This document shows positions 24,838 through 38,709 of a stretch of DNA of 64,000 nucleotides, one piece after another (position 1 is the stretch's first letter; each line of letters starts with the position of its first letter). This DNA comes from Pseudomonadota bacterium (GTDB lineage: Bacteria; Pseudomonadota; Gammaproteobacteria; Burkholderiales; Rhodocyclaceae). Under the pieces are notes generated by a model. That model did no database searches and was not told the DNA's origin. It saw only the letters and a list, made by a program, of their open reading frames with translations. The translations under genes were made by a program, and so were the position numbers. The stretch is from positions 186,001 to 250,000 of the forward strand of contig JAFEDJ010000021.1 in NCBI GenBank assembly GCA_018241685.1. Reading direction: 5' to 3'.

Positions 24838-24894
24838 CGGCGGAATGACTGAATCACTTCCCCATATGGAGAATATGATTCAGCCATTCCGCCG
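24838..24894. repeat. 19-bp near-perfect inverted repeat (stem-loop 2)
   Basis: Arms 24838-24856 and 24876-24894 pair at 18 of 19 positions. The 19-base interior contains further pairing (TTC/GAA) and the palindrome CCATATGG. No T-run follows on either strand, so it is not a standard terminator. It is the middle of three consecutive stem-loops downstream of glmS. Confidence 0.7.
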
Positions 24895-24908
24895 ATACCC
24901 TCCTGCAT

Positions 24909-24948
24909 GTGAAAGACCGCCCATCATATGAAGGCAAACGTCTTTCAC
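24909..24948. repeat. 9-bp inverted repeat (stem-loop 3)
   Basis: GTGAAAGAC (24909-24917) and GTCTTTCAC (24940-24948) pair perfectly around a 22-base loop that contains CATATG. TGC/GCA (24904-24906, 24952-24954) could extend the stem across an internal loop. It begins about 40 bases after the glmS stop codon on the minus strand and lacks a T-run. Confidence 0.55.
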
Positions 24949-24988
24949 GGAGCAAAAGTTTCTTGCCGTGTGAAGAAGGAGGCGCCCC

Positions 24989-26827
24989 TTATTCCACCGT
25001 CACCGACTTGGCCAGATTGCGCGGCTTGTCCACGTCGGTGCCCTTCACCAGCGCGGCGTGGTAGCTGAGCAGTTGCAGCGGCACGACATGGAGGATGGGG
25101 GACAACAGACCGTAGTGTTCGGGCAGGTGCAGGATGTGCACGCCTTCCGATTCGGCGATCTCGCAGCCGACGTCGGCAAACACGTAGAGCTCGCCGCCGC
25201 GGGCACGGACTTCCTGCAGGTTGGACTTGAGCTTTTCGAGCAGGCTGTCGTTGGGGGCTACGGCGATGACCGGCATCTCCTTGTCCACCAGGGCCAGCGG
25301 GCCGTGCTTGAGTTCGCCGGCCGGGTAGGCCTCGGCGTGGATGTAGGAGATTTCCTTGAGCTTGAGGGCACCTTCCAGGGCGATCGGGTAGTGCATGCCG
25401 CGGCCGAGGAACAGCGCGTGGTTCTTGCCGGCGAAGCGCTGGGCCCAGCGCTCGATCTCGGGCTCCAGTTCGACGACCTTGGCGACGGCCACCGGCAGGT
25501 GGCGCAGCAGGGCCAGGTGGCTGGCTTCGTCGGCGTCGGAGAGGCGATCGTTCACCTTGGCGAGGGCCAGCGTGAGCAGGGCCAGAGCAGCCAACTGGGT
25601 GGTGAAGGCCTTGGTGGAGGCAACGCCGATCTCCGGGCCGGCACGGGTGATGAAACGCAGTGCGGCTTCGCGCACGATGGCGGACTCGGGCACGTTGCAG
25701 ATCGCCAGGGTCTTGGTCATGCCCAGGCCCTTGGCGAACTTGAGGGCGGCCAGGGTGTCAGCGGTCTCGCCGGACTGGGAGATGACGACCACCAGGGTTT
25801 CAGGGTCGGGCACCGATTCGCGGTAGCGGTATTCGCTGGCGATCTCGACTGAGCACGGCAACTTGGCGATAGCCTCAAGCCAGTAGCGGGCCACCAGGCC
25901 GGCGTGATAGCTGGTGCCGCAGGCGAGGATCAACACCCGGCGGGTGGCCGCGAAGACGTCCACCGCGTCGCTGCCGAACAGCTGCGGCGACACGCTGCCG
26001 CCGCCGGCGATGATCTCCAGCGTGTTGGCGAGGGCCTGGGGCTGCTCGAAGATTTCCTTCTGCATGTAGTGGCGGTATTTGCCGAGCTCGACCGCATCGG
26101 CGGACAGGCTGGAGAGATGTACCGGGCGGTCCACCGGGGTGCCGTCCTGGCGCGTGACGCGGTAGCCGTCAAGACGCAGCTCGGCGACGTCGCCGTCCTC
26201 GAGGTACACCACCTTGCGGGTGACCTGCAGCAGCGCAGCGGTGTCGGAGGCGGCGTAGTGGCCGTCCTCGCCGATGCCCAGCAGCAGCGGCGAGCCCTTG
26301 CGGGCGACGATGGCGCGGCCCTGGTCGATCTCGCTGATCACGCCGATGGCGTAGGCGCCAACCAGCTCGGCCAGTGTGGCGCGCACCGCGTCGAACAGGT
26401 CGGGAATGGTCTTCAGCTTGTCGTGCAGCAGGTGGGCGATGGCTTCGGTGTCGGTCTCGGACGTGAAGGCGTAGCCCTTGGCGCGCAGGCCGTCGCGCAG
26501 CTCTTCGAAGTTCTCGATGATCCCGTTATGCACCACGGCGAGGCCGCCGGAGATGTGCGGGTGGGCATTGCGCTCGCAGGGCACGCCATGGGTGGCCCAG
26601 CGGGTGTGGGCGATGCCGATTTCTGCAGTCAGGCCGGTGGCGTCGGCCTGGGCCGCCAGTTCGGCGACACGGCCGACGGCGCGCAGGCGCTGCAGGGTGG
26701 GCGTGCCGTTCTGCTTGAGGACGGCCAGGCCGGCGGAGTCGTAGCCGCGGTATTCGAGCTTGCGCAAGCCTTCGAGCAGGACGGGAACGATGTTGCGACG
26801 GGCGATGGCGGTGACGATGCCACACAT
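24989..26827 (-). CDS. glmS: glutamine--fructose-6-phosphate aminotransferase (isomerizing)
   Basis: A 612-residue enzyme making glucosamine-6-phosphate from fructose-6-phosphate and glutamine, the first step toward UDP-GlcNAc, peptidoglycan and LPS. It starts MCGIV, so Cys2 becomes the N-terminal nucleophile; the amidotransferase domain shows HTRWATHG and NGIIENF. Two SIS domains follow ([27 protein letters not shown]) and the C-terminus ends [13 protein letters not shown], the signature of intact GlmS. Length matches the family. It lies 60 bases downstream of glmU in the same direction. The gap ahead of it is too short for a glmS ribozyme. Confidence 0.98.
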   Translation of the reverse strand: MCGIVTAIARRNIVPVLLEGLRKLEYRGYDSAGLAVLKQNGTPTLQRLRAVGRVAELAAQADATGLTAEIGIAHTRWATHGVPCERNAHPHISGGLAVVHNGIIENFEELRDGLRAKGYAFTSETDTEAIAHLLHDKLKTIPDLFDAVRATLAELVGAYAIGVISEIDQGRAIVARKGSPLLLGIGEDGHYAASDTAALLQVTRKVVYLEDGDVAELRLDGYRVTRQDGTPVDRPVHLSSLSADAVELGKYRHYMQKEIFEQPQALANTLEIIAGGGSVSPQLFGSDAVDVFAATRRVLILACGTSYHAGLVARYWLEAIAKLPCSVEIASEYRYRESVPDPETLVVVISQSGETADTLAALKFAKGLGMTKTLAICNVPESAIVREAALRFITRAGPEIGVASTKAFTTQLAALALLTLALAKVNDRLSDADEASHLALLRHLPVAVAKVVELEPEIERWAQRFAGKNHALFLGRGMHYPIALEGALKLKEISYIHAEAYPAGELKHGPLALVDKEMPVIAVAPNDSLLEKLKSNLQEVRARGGELYVFADVGCEIAESEGVHILHLPEHYGLLSPILHVVPLQLLSYHAALVKGTDVDKPRNLAKSVTVE

Positions 26828-26887
26828 GATCGGAAACCTTTCAGAGTTGCCCGGCCTGCACGGCCGGACCGGAAATGAGGGATGGCA

Positions 26888-28252
26888 TCAGGCCTTCTTG
26901 ATCTTGACCGGGCGCTTCCAGCCGGGGATCGACAGTTGCCTGGCCCGCGACACGGTGAGCTGCTCGGCCGGCGCATCCTTCGATAGCGTGGTACCGGCGC
27001 CGAGGGTGGCACCGCGCCCGACCCGGACCGGCGCAACCAGCTGGGTATCGGAGCCGATGAAGACGTCGTCCTCGATGATGGTGCGGAACTTGTTGGCGCC
27101 ATCGTAATTGCAGGTGATGGTACCGGCGCCGACGTTGACCCGCTGGCCGATGTCGGCGTCGCCGACGTAGGCCAGGTGGTTGGCCTTGGAGTGGTCGGCG
27201 ATCACGCTGTTCTTGACCTCGACGAAGTTGCCCAGGTGCACGTCCTTGCCGAGCACGGTGCCGGGGCGGGTGCGCGCGTAGGGGCCGATGATGCAGGCCT
27301 CGCCCATTTCGGTATCCTCGATCTGGGAGAAGGCGGCGATCCGGGTGCCGGCGCCGATCTTCGCGTTCCGGACGATACAGTTGGCGCCGATGCGCACGCC
27401 ATCACCAAGCTCGACACGACCTTCGAAGATACAGTTGATGTCGATCTCCACGTCGCGGCCGCAGATCAACTCCCCCCGCACGTCGAGGCGGGTCGGGTCG
27501 ATGACGGTGACGCCGTCATCGGTGAGACGGCGGGCGATGCCGCGCTGGTAGATCCGCTCGAGCTCGGCGAGCTGGGTCTTGTTATTGACGCCGAGGGTTT
27601 CCTCGAAGGCGTCGGGCTGAGTGGAGACGACCTCCAGACCATCGGCGACAGCCATCGCGATGATGTCGGTGAGGTAGTACTCGCCCTGAGCGTTGTCATT
27701 CGTGAGAGCCGCCAGCCAGTGGCGCAGGCGCGCGACGGGAGCAACGAGGATGCCGGTGTTCACTTCGCGGACAGCGCGCTCGTCGGGCGTGGCGTCCTTC
27801 TCTTCCACGATGCGGGTGACCTGCCCGGCTGCGTTGCGCAGGATGCGGCCGTAGCCGGTGGGATCGTCCATCGTGACCGTGAGCAGGGCCAGGCGCTCGG
27901 CACCGGCGGCCTGCATCAGGCGCTGCAGCGTCGGCACGCCGATCAGCGGCACGTCGCCGTAGAGAATCAGCGCAACGTCGCCGTCCTCGACCAGCGGCAT
28001 GGCCTGCTGCACCGCGTGGCCAGTGCCCTGGGGCGGATCCTGCCGGGCCCAGGCCAGATCGGGTGCGTCGAGCGCCTCACGCACCACCTCGCCACCGTGG
28101 CCGTATACCACGACGATGCGCCGCGCCTCCAGCGCCCGCGCGGTATCCAGCACATGGGCCAGCATCGGTTTGGCGGCCAGCGGCTGCAGTACCTTGGGCA
28201 ACACCGAACGCATGCGCTTGCCTTGTCCGGCGGCGAGAACGATCACTTCCAT
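26888..28252 (-). CDS. glmU: bifunctional UDP-N-acetylglucosamine pyrophosphorylase/glucosamine-1-phosphate N-acetyltransferase
   Basis: A 454-residue bifunctional enzyme performing the last two steps to UDP-GlcNAc. The N-terminal uridyltransferase carries [24 protein letters not shown] and YGDVPLI. The C-terminal left-handed beta-helix acetyltransferase shows hexapeptide repeats and [22 protein letters not shown] and [10 protein letters not shown]. Length equals that of characterised GlmU. It is the first gene of a glmU-glmS pair and is divergent from the MaoC-phosphotransacetylase gene. Confidence 0.98.
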   Translation of the reverse strand: MEVIVLAAGQGKRMRSVLPKVLQPLAAKPMLAHVLDTARALEARRIVVVYGHGGEVVREALDAPDLAWARQDPPQGTGHAVQQAMPLVEDGDVALILYGDVPLIGVPTLQRLMQAAGAERLALLTVTMDDPTGYGRILRNAAGQVTRIVEEKDATPDERAVREVNTGILVAPVARLRHWLAALTNDNAQGEYYLTDIIAMAVADGLEVVSTQPDAFEETLGVNNKTQLAELERIYQRGIARRLTDDGVTVIDPTRLDVRGELICGRDVEIDINCIFEGRVELGDGVRIGANCIVRNAKIGAGTRIAAFSQIEDTEMGEACIIGPYARTRPGTVLGKDVHLGNFVEVKNSVIADHSKANHLAYVGDADIGQRVNVGAGTITCNYDGANKFRTIIEDDVFIGSDTQLVAPVRVGRGATLGAGTTLSKDAPAEQLTVSRARQLSIPGWKRPVKIKKA

Positions 28253-28290
28253 GGATATCCCTGAATGCAGTTTGAATGGGGTTTAGGCGG

Positions 28291-28296
28291 ATTCTA
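28291..28296 (-). promoter_or_regulatory. possible -10 element for glmU
   Basis: TAGAAT on the minus strand lies 39 bases before the glmU start. No good -35 hexamer is seen at 16-18 bases upstream, so the assignment is weak. Confidence 0.25.
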
Positions 28297-28455
28297 GCAT
28301 GCTCGATTTTGCCGCTTCGAGGCGCAGTTCTCGCGTGCCGGACTGGATCGAGACATCATGCTGACGCAACGCAACATTCCTTTGATCTAATACTAAAGTT
28401 CCTTGATCGCCATTCGATAGAATCACAGTGCTGCAACGCAAAACAGGATATCGCC

Positions 28456-29865
28456 ATGATCGACGCTCGTGATTTCATCCAGAACCGGACGTTTGACGAA
28501 ATTGCCGTGGGCGACTCCGCCCAGTTGGTACGCACGTTGCGCCCGGAAGACATCCATCTCTTCGCCGTGATGTCGGGAGACGTGAATCCGACCCATGTGG
28601 ACCCGGAGTTCGCCCGCTCCAGCCAGTTCCGCGAGGTGGTCGGGCATTCCATGTGGGGCAGCGTGCTGATCTCATCCATCCTCGGCACCGAATTCCCCGG
28701 CCCCGGCACCGTGTACGTCGGCCAGACCCTCAAGTTCTGGCGACCGATCACCATCGGCGACACGCTGACCGTCACCATCACCTGCACCCAGCGCTTCGAA
28801 CACAACCACCACCTGCTGCTCGACTGCCAGTGCATGAACCAGGACGGGCTGAAGGTCATCGACGGCACCGCCGAGGTAATGGCGCCCACCGAGAAAATCA
28901 AGCGCCTGCGTGTCGCGATGCCGGAAATCACCATTTCCGACCGCCAGCAGCGCTACCTGCATGCACTGGCGCTGACCAAGGGCCTGGAGCCGATCCCCAT
29001 CGCCGTGGCCCACCCCTGCGACACCGAATCCCTGCGCGGCCCGCTGCAGGCGCGGGACGCCGGCCTGGTGATCCCGGTGCTGGTCGGCCCGGAAGGCAAG
29101 ATCCGCGAAGTGGCCGAGCAGGAGGGCCTCGACCTGCGCGGCGTGCGTATCGTCGATGCGCCGCACAGCCACGCCTCCGCCGAGATCGCCGTGCGCCTCG
29201 CGCGCTGCGGCGAGGTCGAGGCACTGATGAAGGGCTCGCTGCACACCGACGAACTGATGAGCGAAGTCGTCGCCAAGGATACTGGCCTACGTACGTCGCG
29301 GCGCATTTCCCACGTCTTCATGGCCGACGTGCCGACCTACCCGCGCCCGCTGCTGATCACCGACGCGGCGATCAACATCGAGCCGACCCTCGACGACAAG
29401 GTGCACATCATCCAGAACGCCATCGAACTGGCGATCATGATGGGCGTGCCGGAACCCAAGGTGGCGATCCTGTCCGCCGTCGAAACGGTCAACGTCAAGA
29501 TCCGCTCCACCCTCGACGCTGCCGCCCTGTGCAAGATGGCCGACCGCGGCCAGATCAAGGGTGGCCTGCTCGACGGCCCGCTGGCCTTCGACAACGCGGT
29601 GTCGCTGGTAGCCGCCAAAACAAAGGGCATCCGCTCTGCGGTGGCCGGCCAGGCCGACATCCTGGTGGTGCCCGATCTGGAGTCCGGCAACATGGTCGCC
29701 AAGCAGCTCGAATACCTCGCCGACGCGCTGATGGCCGGCGTGGTGCTGGGTGCCCGCGTGCCCATCGTCCTGACCAGCCGTGCCGATACCGCCGAAACCC
29801 GTACCGCCTCCTGCGCCATCGCCCAGCTGATGGCCCATAAACGCCGCCAGGGAGTCCGCCTGTGA
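28456..29865 (+). CDS. bifunctional MaoC-like enoyl-CoA hydratase/phosphate acyltransferase
   Basis: A 469-residue fusion. Residues 1 to about 140 are a MaoC-like (R)-specific hydratase hot-dog domain (FAVMSGDVNPTHVDPEFA, the hydratase Asp/His motif; VGHSMWGSVLIS). Residues about 160-465 are a phosphotransacetylase/phosphotransbutyrylase domain (VEALMKGSLHTDELMSEVV, SHVFMADVPTY, AGQADILVVPDLESGNM). It would convert an acyl-CoA and phosphate to acyl-phosphate, which the acetate/propionate kinase encoded directly after it could use to make ATP. I chose the ATG at 28456 in good MaoC register; the frame opens 60 codons upstream without homology. The stop overlaps the next start (GTGA). Confidence 0.92.
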   Translation: MIDARDFIQNRTFDEIAVGDSAQLVRTLRPEDIHLFAVMSGDVNPTHVDPEFARSSQFREVVGHSMWGSVLISSILGTEFPGPGTVYVGQTLKFWRPITIGDTLTVTITCTQRFEHNHHLLLDCQCMNQDGLKVIDGTAEVMAPTEKIKRLRVAMPEITISDRQQRYLHALALTKGLEPIPIAVAHPCDTESLRGPLQARDAGLVIPVLVGPEGKIREVAEQEGLDLRGVRIVDAPHSHASAEIAVRLARCGEVEALMKGSLHTDELMSEVVAKDTGLRTSRRISHVFMADVPTYPRPLLITDAAINIEPTLDDKVHIIQNAIELAIMMGVPEPKVAILSAVETVNVKIRSTLDAAALCKMADRGQIKGGLLDGPLAFDNAVSLVAAKTKGIRSAVAGQADILVVPDLESGNMVAKQLEYLADALMAGVVLGARVPIVLTSRADTAETRTASCAIAQLMAHKRRQGVRL

Positions 29866-31061
29866 AAGCCATCCTCATCCTCAACGCCGGCTCGTCGAGC
29901 CTGAAGTTTGCCCTCTTCCCGATGATCCCCGAGCTGGCCGACCGGCCACGCCTGTCCGGCCAGGTGGAAGGCATCGGCGCCGAGCCGTTGATGCACGCGG
30001 TGGACAGCAGCACCGGCGAACGTTTCGCCGAAGGCCTGACTGTGCCGGAGGGCACCGACCAAAACGGCCAGCACCGCCTGGCGCTGGAATTCCTCTTCGA
30101 GTGGATCAACCGCCACACCCCCGGCGTGGACATCATTGCCGCGGGTCACCGCATCGTGCATGGCGGCGACCACTACGGCGCGCCGGTCGTGCTGACACCT
30201 GAAGTGGTCGGCGAGTTGGAAACCCTGATCCCGCTGGCACCACTGCACCAACCGCACAACCTGCGGGCCATCAAGTCGCTGTTTACGCTGATGCCCGACG
30301 TGCGCCAGGTCGGCTGCTTCGACACCGCCTTCCACCGTACCCGCTTGCCGGTGGCGTCGCGCTTCCCGCTGCCCCGGGCGCTCTACAACGAGGGAGTCAA
30401 GCGCTACGGTTTCCACGGCCTGTCCTATGAGTTCGTGTCCCGCCAGTTGCCCGATCTGCTCGGCGAGGAAAAGGCCGGCGGCCCGATCATCGTCGCCCAC
30501 CTGGGCAACGGCGCCAGCATGTGCGCGCTACGCGACGGCGTCAGCCGCGACACCAGCATGGGCTTCACCGCAGTGGACGGCCTGATGATGGGCACCCGCA
30601 CCGGCGCCCTCGATCCCGGCGTGATCCTGCACCTGATCGAACAGAAGGGCATGGACGCCAAGTCCCTCAGCAACCTGTTCTACAAGCAGTCCGGCCTGCT
30701 CGGCGTATCCGGCATCAGCCAGGACATGCGGACCCTGCTCGACTCCGACGAAGCATCGGCGAAGGACGCCATCGAGTTGTTCTGCTACCGCGCCGCCTGC
30801 ATGATCGGCCACCTGTCGATGGCCGCCGGCGGGCTGGATGCGCTGGTGTTCACCGGCGGCATCGGCGAACACGCGGCGCCAGTGCGCACACGTATCGCCG
30901 AATGGCTGGAATGGACCGGCCTGCGCCTCTACCCCGCCGCCAACCAGCGCCACGCCACTCGCATCCACGCCAAGGACAGCAAGGTGGAAGTGCTGGTGGT
31001 GCCGACCAACGAGGAATGGATGATCGGCCACCATACGGTGAATCTGCTAGGGCTGCACTGA
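29862..31061 (+). CDS. ackA: acetate kinase (acetate/propionate kinase family)
   Basis: A 399-residue kinase that interconverts acyl-phosphate plus ADP with the carboxylate plus ATP. The start is GTG, overlapping the stop of the upstream transferase gene by 4 bases. Signature motifs: LNAGSSSLKFAL near the N-terminus, AAGHRIVHGGDHY, FDTAFHRTRL, HLGNGASMCAL and VFTGGIGEHAAPVR. The tight coupling to a phosphotransacetylase-type enzyme makes a substrate-level phosphorylation or acetate-activation module. Acetate versus propionate preference cannot be read from sequence. Confidence 0.96.
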   Translation: MKAILILNAGSSSLKFALFPMIPELADRPRLSGQVEGIGAEPLMHAVDSSTGERFAEGLTVPEGTDQNGQHRLALEFLFEWINRHTPGVDIIAAGHRIVHGGDHYGAPVVLTPEVVGELETLIPLAPLHQPHNLRAIKSLFTLMPDVRQVGCFDTAFHRTRLPVASRFPLPRALYNEGVKRYGFHGLSYEFVSRQLPDLLGEEKAGGPIIVAHLGNGASMCALRDGVSRDTSMGFTAVDGLMMGTRTGALDPGVILHLIEQKGMDAKSLSNLFYKQSGLLGVSGISQDMRTLLDSDEASAKDAIELFCYRAACMIGHLSMAAGGLDALVFTGGIGEHAAPVRTRIAEWLEWTGLRLYPAANQRHATRIHAKDSKVEVLVVPTNEEWMIGHHTVNLLGLH

Positions 31062-31150
31062 AGCAGCGATATTGGGACGGGGAGCCCCTCTGCCGGGCTC
31101 TCCCTTAGGGGAGAATCCTCTCCTGCACAGCAAGCACTCCCCAGAAACGC

Positions 31151-31178
31151 AAAAAGCCCGGGTCACCCCGGGCTTTTT
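31151..31178. terminator. bidirectional intrinsic terminator between ackA and gltD
   Basis: AAAAAGCCCGGG (31151-31162) and CCCGGGCTTTTT (31167-31178) form a perfect 12-bp stem with a 4-base loop and a U-tract on each strand. It sits between the convergent ackA and gltD genes and would terminate both. Confidence 0.9.
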
Positions 31179-31195
31179 GTTTGATGCCTTGCAGA

Positions 31196-32659
31196 TCAGC
31201 GCGGCAGGACGCTGCAGCCCATCAGGAAGGTGTCGACCTCGCGGGCGGCCTGACGGCCTTCGCGGATCGCCCACACGACCAAGGACTGGCCACGGCGCAC
31301 GTCGCCGGCGGCGAAGACCTTCGGCACGTTGGTGGCGTAGCAGCCGTCACCGTCGGTGGTGGCCTTGGCGTTGCCACGACCGTCCTTGTCGACACCGAAG
31401 GCTTCGAGCAGGGACGCCACCGGGTTGGTGAAGCCCATCGCGAACAGCACCAGGTCGGCCGGCAGCTCGCGCTCGGAACCCGGCACTTCGCTCGGCTTGC
31501 CGTTCTTCCATTCGAGTTCGACGGTCTTGAGGGCCTTGACCTTGCCGTTCTCGCCGATGAACTCCTTGGTGGACACGGCGAACTCGCGGGAGCAGCCTTC
31601 CTCGTGGGAGGAAGAGGTGCGCAGCTTGATCGGCCAATACGGCCAGGTCAGCGGACGGTTCTCTTCCTTCGGCGGCTCGGGCATCACTTCGAACTGGGTC
31701 ACGGACGCAGCGCCGTGACGGTTGGAGGTGCCGACGCAGTCGGAACCGGTGTCACCACCGCCGATCACAATGACGTTCTTGCCGGTCGCGGAGATCGGAT
31801 TCTTGTCGTCGCCAGCCACTTCCTTGTTCTGCGGAATCAGGAATTCCAGCGCGAAGTGGACGCCAGCCAGCTCGCGGCCCGGGACCGGCAGGTCACGCGG
31901 CACTTCGGAACCGGCGGCGAGGATCACCGCATCGAACTCGGACTTGAGCTGCTCGGCGGAGACCACTTCGACGGCGTCATCGTTGATGCCGGTGACGCCC
32001 GGCTTCACGCCGACGCAAACCTTGGTGCGGAAGGTGACGCCTTCGGCTTCCAACTGCTCGACACGACGGTCGATGGTGGACTTGTCCAGTTTGAAGTCGG
32101 GGATGCCGTAGCGCAGCAGGCCACCGATGCGGGAGCTCTTCTCGAAGACGGTCACGTCGTGGCCGACGCGGGCCAGCTGCTGGGCCGCAGCCAGACCGGC
32201 GGGGCCGGAACCGACGACGGCAACCTTCTTGCCGGTCTTGGCAGTGGCGGGCTGGGCAGTGACCCAGCCGTTTTCCCAGGCCTTGTCGATGATCGCGTGC
32301 TCGATCGACTTGATGCCCACCGCTTCCGTGTTGATGTTCAGCGTGCAGGCGGCCTCGCAGGGTGCGGGACAGATCCGGCCGGTGAAATCCGGGAAGTTGT
32401 TGGTGGAGTGCAGGACTTCGATCGCTTCCTTCCAGTTGCCGCGATAAACCAGGTCATTCCAGTCGGGAATGATGTTGTTCACCGGGCAGCCGTTGTTGCA
32501 GAACGGAATACCGCAATCCATGCAGCGTGCGCCCTGCTTGGCCGCATCCTCGTCGCTCAGGTGATCGACGAATTCCTTGTAGTGCTTGAGACGCTGCTCA
32601 ACCGGGGCATAGGCCTCGGAAAGACGCTGGTACTCGAGAAATCCAGTTGGCTTGCCCAT
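31196..32659 (-). CDS. gltD: glutamate synthase [NADPH] small subunit
   Basis: A 487-residue flavoprotein that takes electrons from NADPH and hands them to the large subunit for glutamate synthesis from glutamine and 2-oxoglutarate. The N-terminal region has iron-sulfur cysteines ([29 protein letters not shown]). FAD and NADPH sites follow ([41 protein letters not shown]). The end [19 protein letters not shown] is conserved. It starts 2 bases after the gltB stop, so the two are one operon. Confidence 0.97.
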   Translation of the reverse strand: MGKPTGFLEYQRLSEAYAPVEQRLKHYKEFVDHLSDEDAAKQGARCMDCGIPFCNNGCPVNNIIPDWNDLVYRGNWKEAIEVLHSTNNFPDFTGRICPAPCEAACTLNINTEAVGIKSIEHAIIDKAWENGWVTAQPATAKTGKKVAVVGSGPAGLAAAQQLARVGHDVTVFEKSSRIGGLLRYGIPDFKLDKSTIDRRVEQLEAEGVTFRTKVCVGVKPGVTGINDDAVEVVSAEQLKSEFDAVILAAGSEVPRDLPVPGRELAGVHFALEFLIPQNKEVAGDDKNPISATGKNVIVIGGGDTGSDCVGTSNRHGAASVTQFEVMPEPPKEENRPLTWPYWPIKLRTSSSHEEGCSREFAVSTKEFIGENGKVKALKTVELEWKNGKPSEVPGSERELPADLVLFAMGFTNPVASLLEAFGVDKDGRGNAKATTDGDGCYATNVPKVFAAGDVRRGQSLVVWAIREGRQAAREVDTFLMGCSVLPR

Positions 32660-32661
32660 TG

Positions 32662-37338
<4,677 letters not shown>

Positions 37339-37364
37339 CTTGTTTTTCCTCGACACAACACACA

Positions 37365-37391
37365 CCGGCGCCGCGTAGCGCACCGCGCCGG
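37365..37391 (-). repeat. second hairpin in gltB leader
   Basis: CCGGCGC (37365-37371) and GCGCCGG (37385-37391) pair perfectly around 13 bases, ending 27 bases before the gltB start. It could influence ribosome access or compete with the upstream hairpin. Confidence 0.4.
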
Positions 37392-37429
37392 ACCTTCAAA
37401 CTGCGGGAAATCGCCCCGTCCGAACCGTG

Positions 37430-37459
37430 AAAAAGCCGGCGACACGCGGCCAGCCGGCT
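37430..37459 (-). terminator. terminator-like hairpin in the gltB leader (possible attenuator)
   Basis: On the minus strand, AGCCGGC (37459-37453) pairs with GCCGGCT (37440-37434) and is followed by a U-tract (37434-37430). It lies about 90 bases ahead of gltB and downstream of the predicted gltB promoter, so it could be either the terminator of the upstream dgt operon or an attenuator of gltBD. Confidence 0.6.
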
Positions 37460-37508
37460 ACGTTCGATCCCGACGAGGAGACCGTTCAAACACATTGGGC
37501 GAGGGTCG

Positions 37509-37538
37509 AATATACCGCTCCAAGAGCCCTGTTTTCAA
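37509..37538 (-). promoter_or_regulatory. sigma-70 promoter upstream of gltB
   Basis: TTGAAA (37533-37538), an 18-base spacer and TATATT (37509-37514) on the minus strand closely resemble consensus. Transcription would begin near 37502, giving a leader of about 165 bases that contains two hairpins before the gltB ATG at 37338. Confidence 0.6.
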
Positions 37539-37573
37539 GGATTTTTTTGCGCCGCCGCAAGCCGTTGCGGGGC

Positions 37574-38698
37574 TCAGTGGATCTCACCGACCGCAAAGAG
37601 GCGCCGGTGTTCACGCATCGCATACCGATCCGTCATTCCAGCGACATAATCGGCGATCGCCCGTGGCTTGTCGTTACGGGCCATCTGCTGGTATTGCGGC
37701 GGCAAGAGGCGGGGGTCGCTCATGAACGCCCCGAAGAGATCCTGAATGATGCGCCGGGCCTTGTCGGTCATGCGCAGCACCTGGAAGTGGTGATACAGAT
37801 CTTCGCGGAGGAAGGTTTTGAGGACGCGCAACTCGGGCAACAGGGAGTCGCTGTAGGCCACCAGACGCGGCGCGGCATGCACATCGCCGAGAGATACGAT
37901 GCCGGCCGCGGCGATATTGGCGCGGGTCTGATCGATGAGGTCCACCGCCATCATATTGATCATGCGGCGGATGGTTTCATGGATCAGCCGCCGTCCCGTC
38001 AGCCCCGGGTAGGCAGCTTCGACAGCCTCCCGGTTGCGGCGGAAGATCGGCACCGCGTCGAGCTGTTCGAGGGTGATCAACCCGGAGCGCAGGCCGTCGT
38101 CCACGTCGTGGTTGTTGTAGGCGATCTCGTCGGCCAGGTTGGCCAGTTGCGCCTCCAGCGAGGGCTGGCGCCCGTCGATGAAGCGTTGCCCGATGTCACC
38201 GAGCTGTGCGGCATTTTTCAGCGAACAGTGTTTGAGGATCCCTTCGCGGGTCTCGTGCATCAGGTTCAGGCCATTGAACTCGGCGTAACTTTCCTCAAGC
38301 ACATCCACCGTCCGCAGGGACTGCAGATTGTGCTCGAAGCCGCCGAAGTCCTTCATGCAGGCATGCAGTGCGTCCTGCCCGGCGTGACCGAAGGGCGTGT
38401 GCCCCAAATCGTGAGCCAGGGCTACCGCCTCGGCCAGGTCTTCGTTGAGATGCAGCGCCCGCGCGATGCTGCGGGTGATCTGGGCGACTTCAATGCTATG
38501 GGTCAGCCGGGTGCGGAACAGGTCGCCTTCGTGATTGACGAAGACCTGGGTCTTGTACTCCAGGCGCCGGAAGGCCGTGCAGTGCACGATGCGGTCGCGG
38601 TCACGCTGGAACTCGCCGCGCGCCACCGGCGGCGGCTCGGCCACCCGGCGACCACGGGAATTGGCCTCGACGACGGCATAGGGCGCCAGTTCGGCCAT
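37574..38698 (-). CDS. dgt: deoxyguanosinetriphosphate triphosphohydrolase-like protein
   Basis: A 374-residue HD-superfamily dNTP triphosphohydrolase, hydrolysing dNTPs to deoxynucleosides and tripolyphosphate and so affecting nucleotide pools. The HD metal site is clear: [11 protein letters not shown], and [15 protein letters not shown], with a downstream [16 protein letters not shown] supplying the last Asp. The family N-terminal motif [22 protein letters not shown] is intact. I start it at the ATG 38698; a TTG at 38716 would overlap aroB. It follows aroB by 11 bases, a common betaproteobacterial order. Confidence 0.93.
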   Translation of the reverse strand: MAELAPYAVVEANSRGRRVAEPPPVARGEFQRDRDRIVHCTAFRRLEYKTQVFVNHEGDLFRTRLTHSIEVAQITRSIARALHLNEDLAEAVALAHDLGHTPFGHAGQDALHACMKDFGGFEHNLQSLRTVDVLEESYAEFNGLNLMHETREGILKHCSLKNAAQLGDIGQRFIDGRQPSLEAQLANLADEIAYNNHDVDDGLRSGLITLEQLDAVPIFRRNREAVEAAYPGLTGRRLIHETIRRMINMMAVDLIDQTRANIAAAGIVSLGDVHAAPRLVAYSDSLLPELRVLKTFLREDLYHHFQVLRMTDKARRIIQDLFGAFMSDPRLLPPQYQQMARNDKPRAIADYVAGMTDRYAMREHRRLFAVGEIH

Positions 38699-38709
38699 CG
38701 GCGGGGTGC

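Larger units (their letters stand above)
24383..24988. other. 606-base intergenic region with promoter and stem-loop array
   Basis: Between glmS (ends 24989) and the porin gene (starts 24382), both on the minus strand. No convincing coding sequence is seen. It holds three tandem stem-loops (24716-24767, 24838-24894, 24909-24948), a probable promoter for the porin operon (24470-24499), and the 10-base repeat CCGGACAATG twice (24492-24501 and 24613-24622). Composition is AT-richer than the flanks. A small RNA is possible. Confidence 0.6.

Noticed and set aside
26828..26887. A glmS ribozyme/riboswitch ahead of glmS
   Set aside because: The gap to glmU is only 60 bases and shows no such structure; the ribozyme is typical of Gram-positive bacteria.
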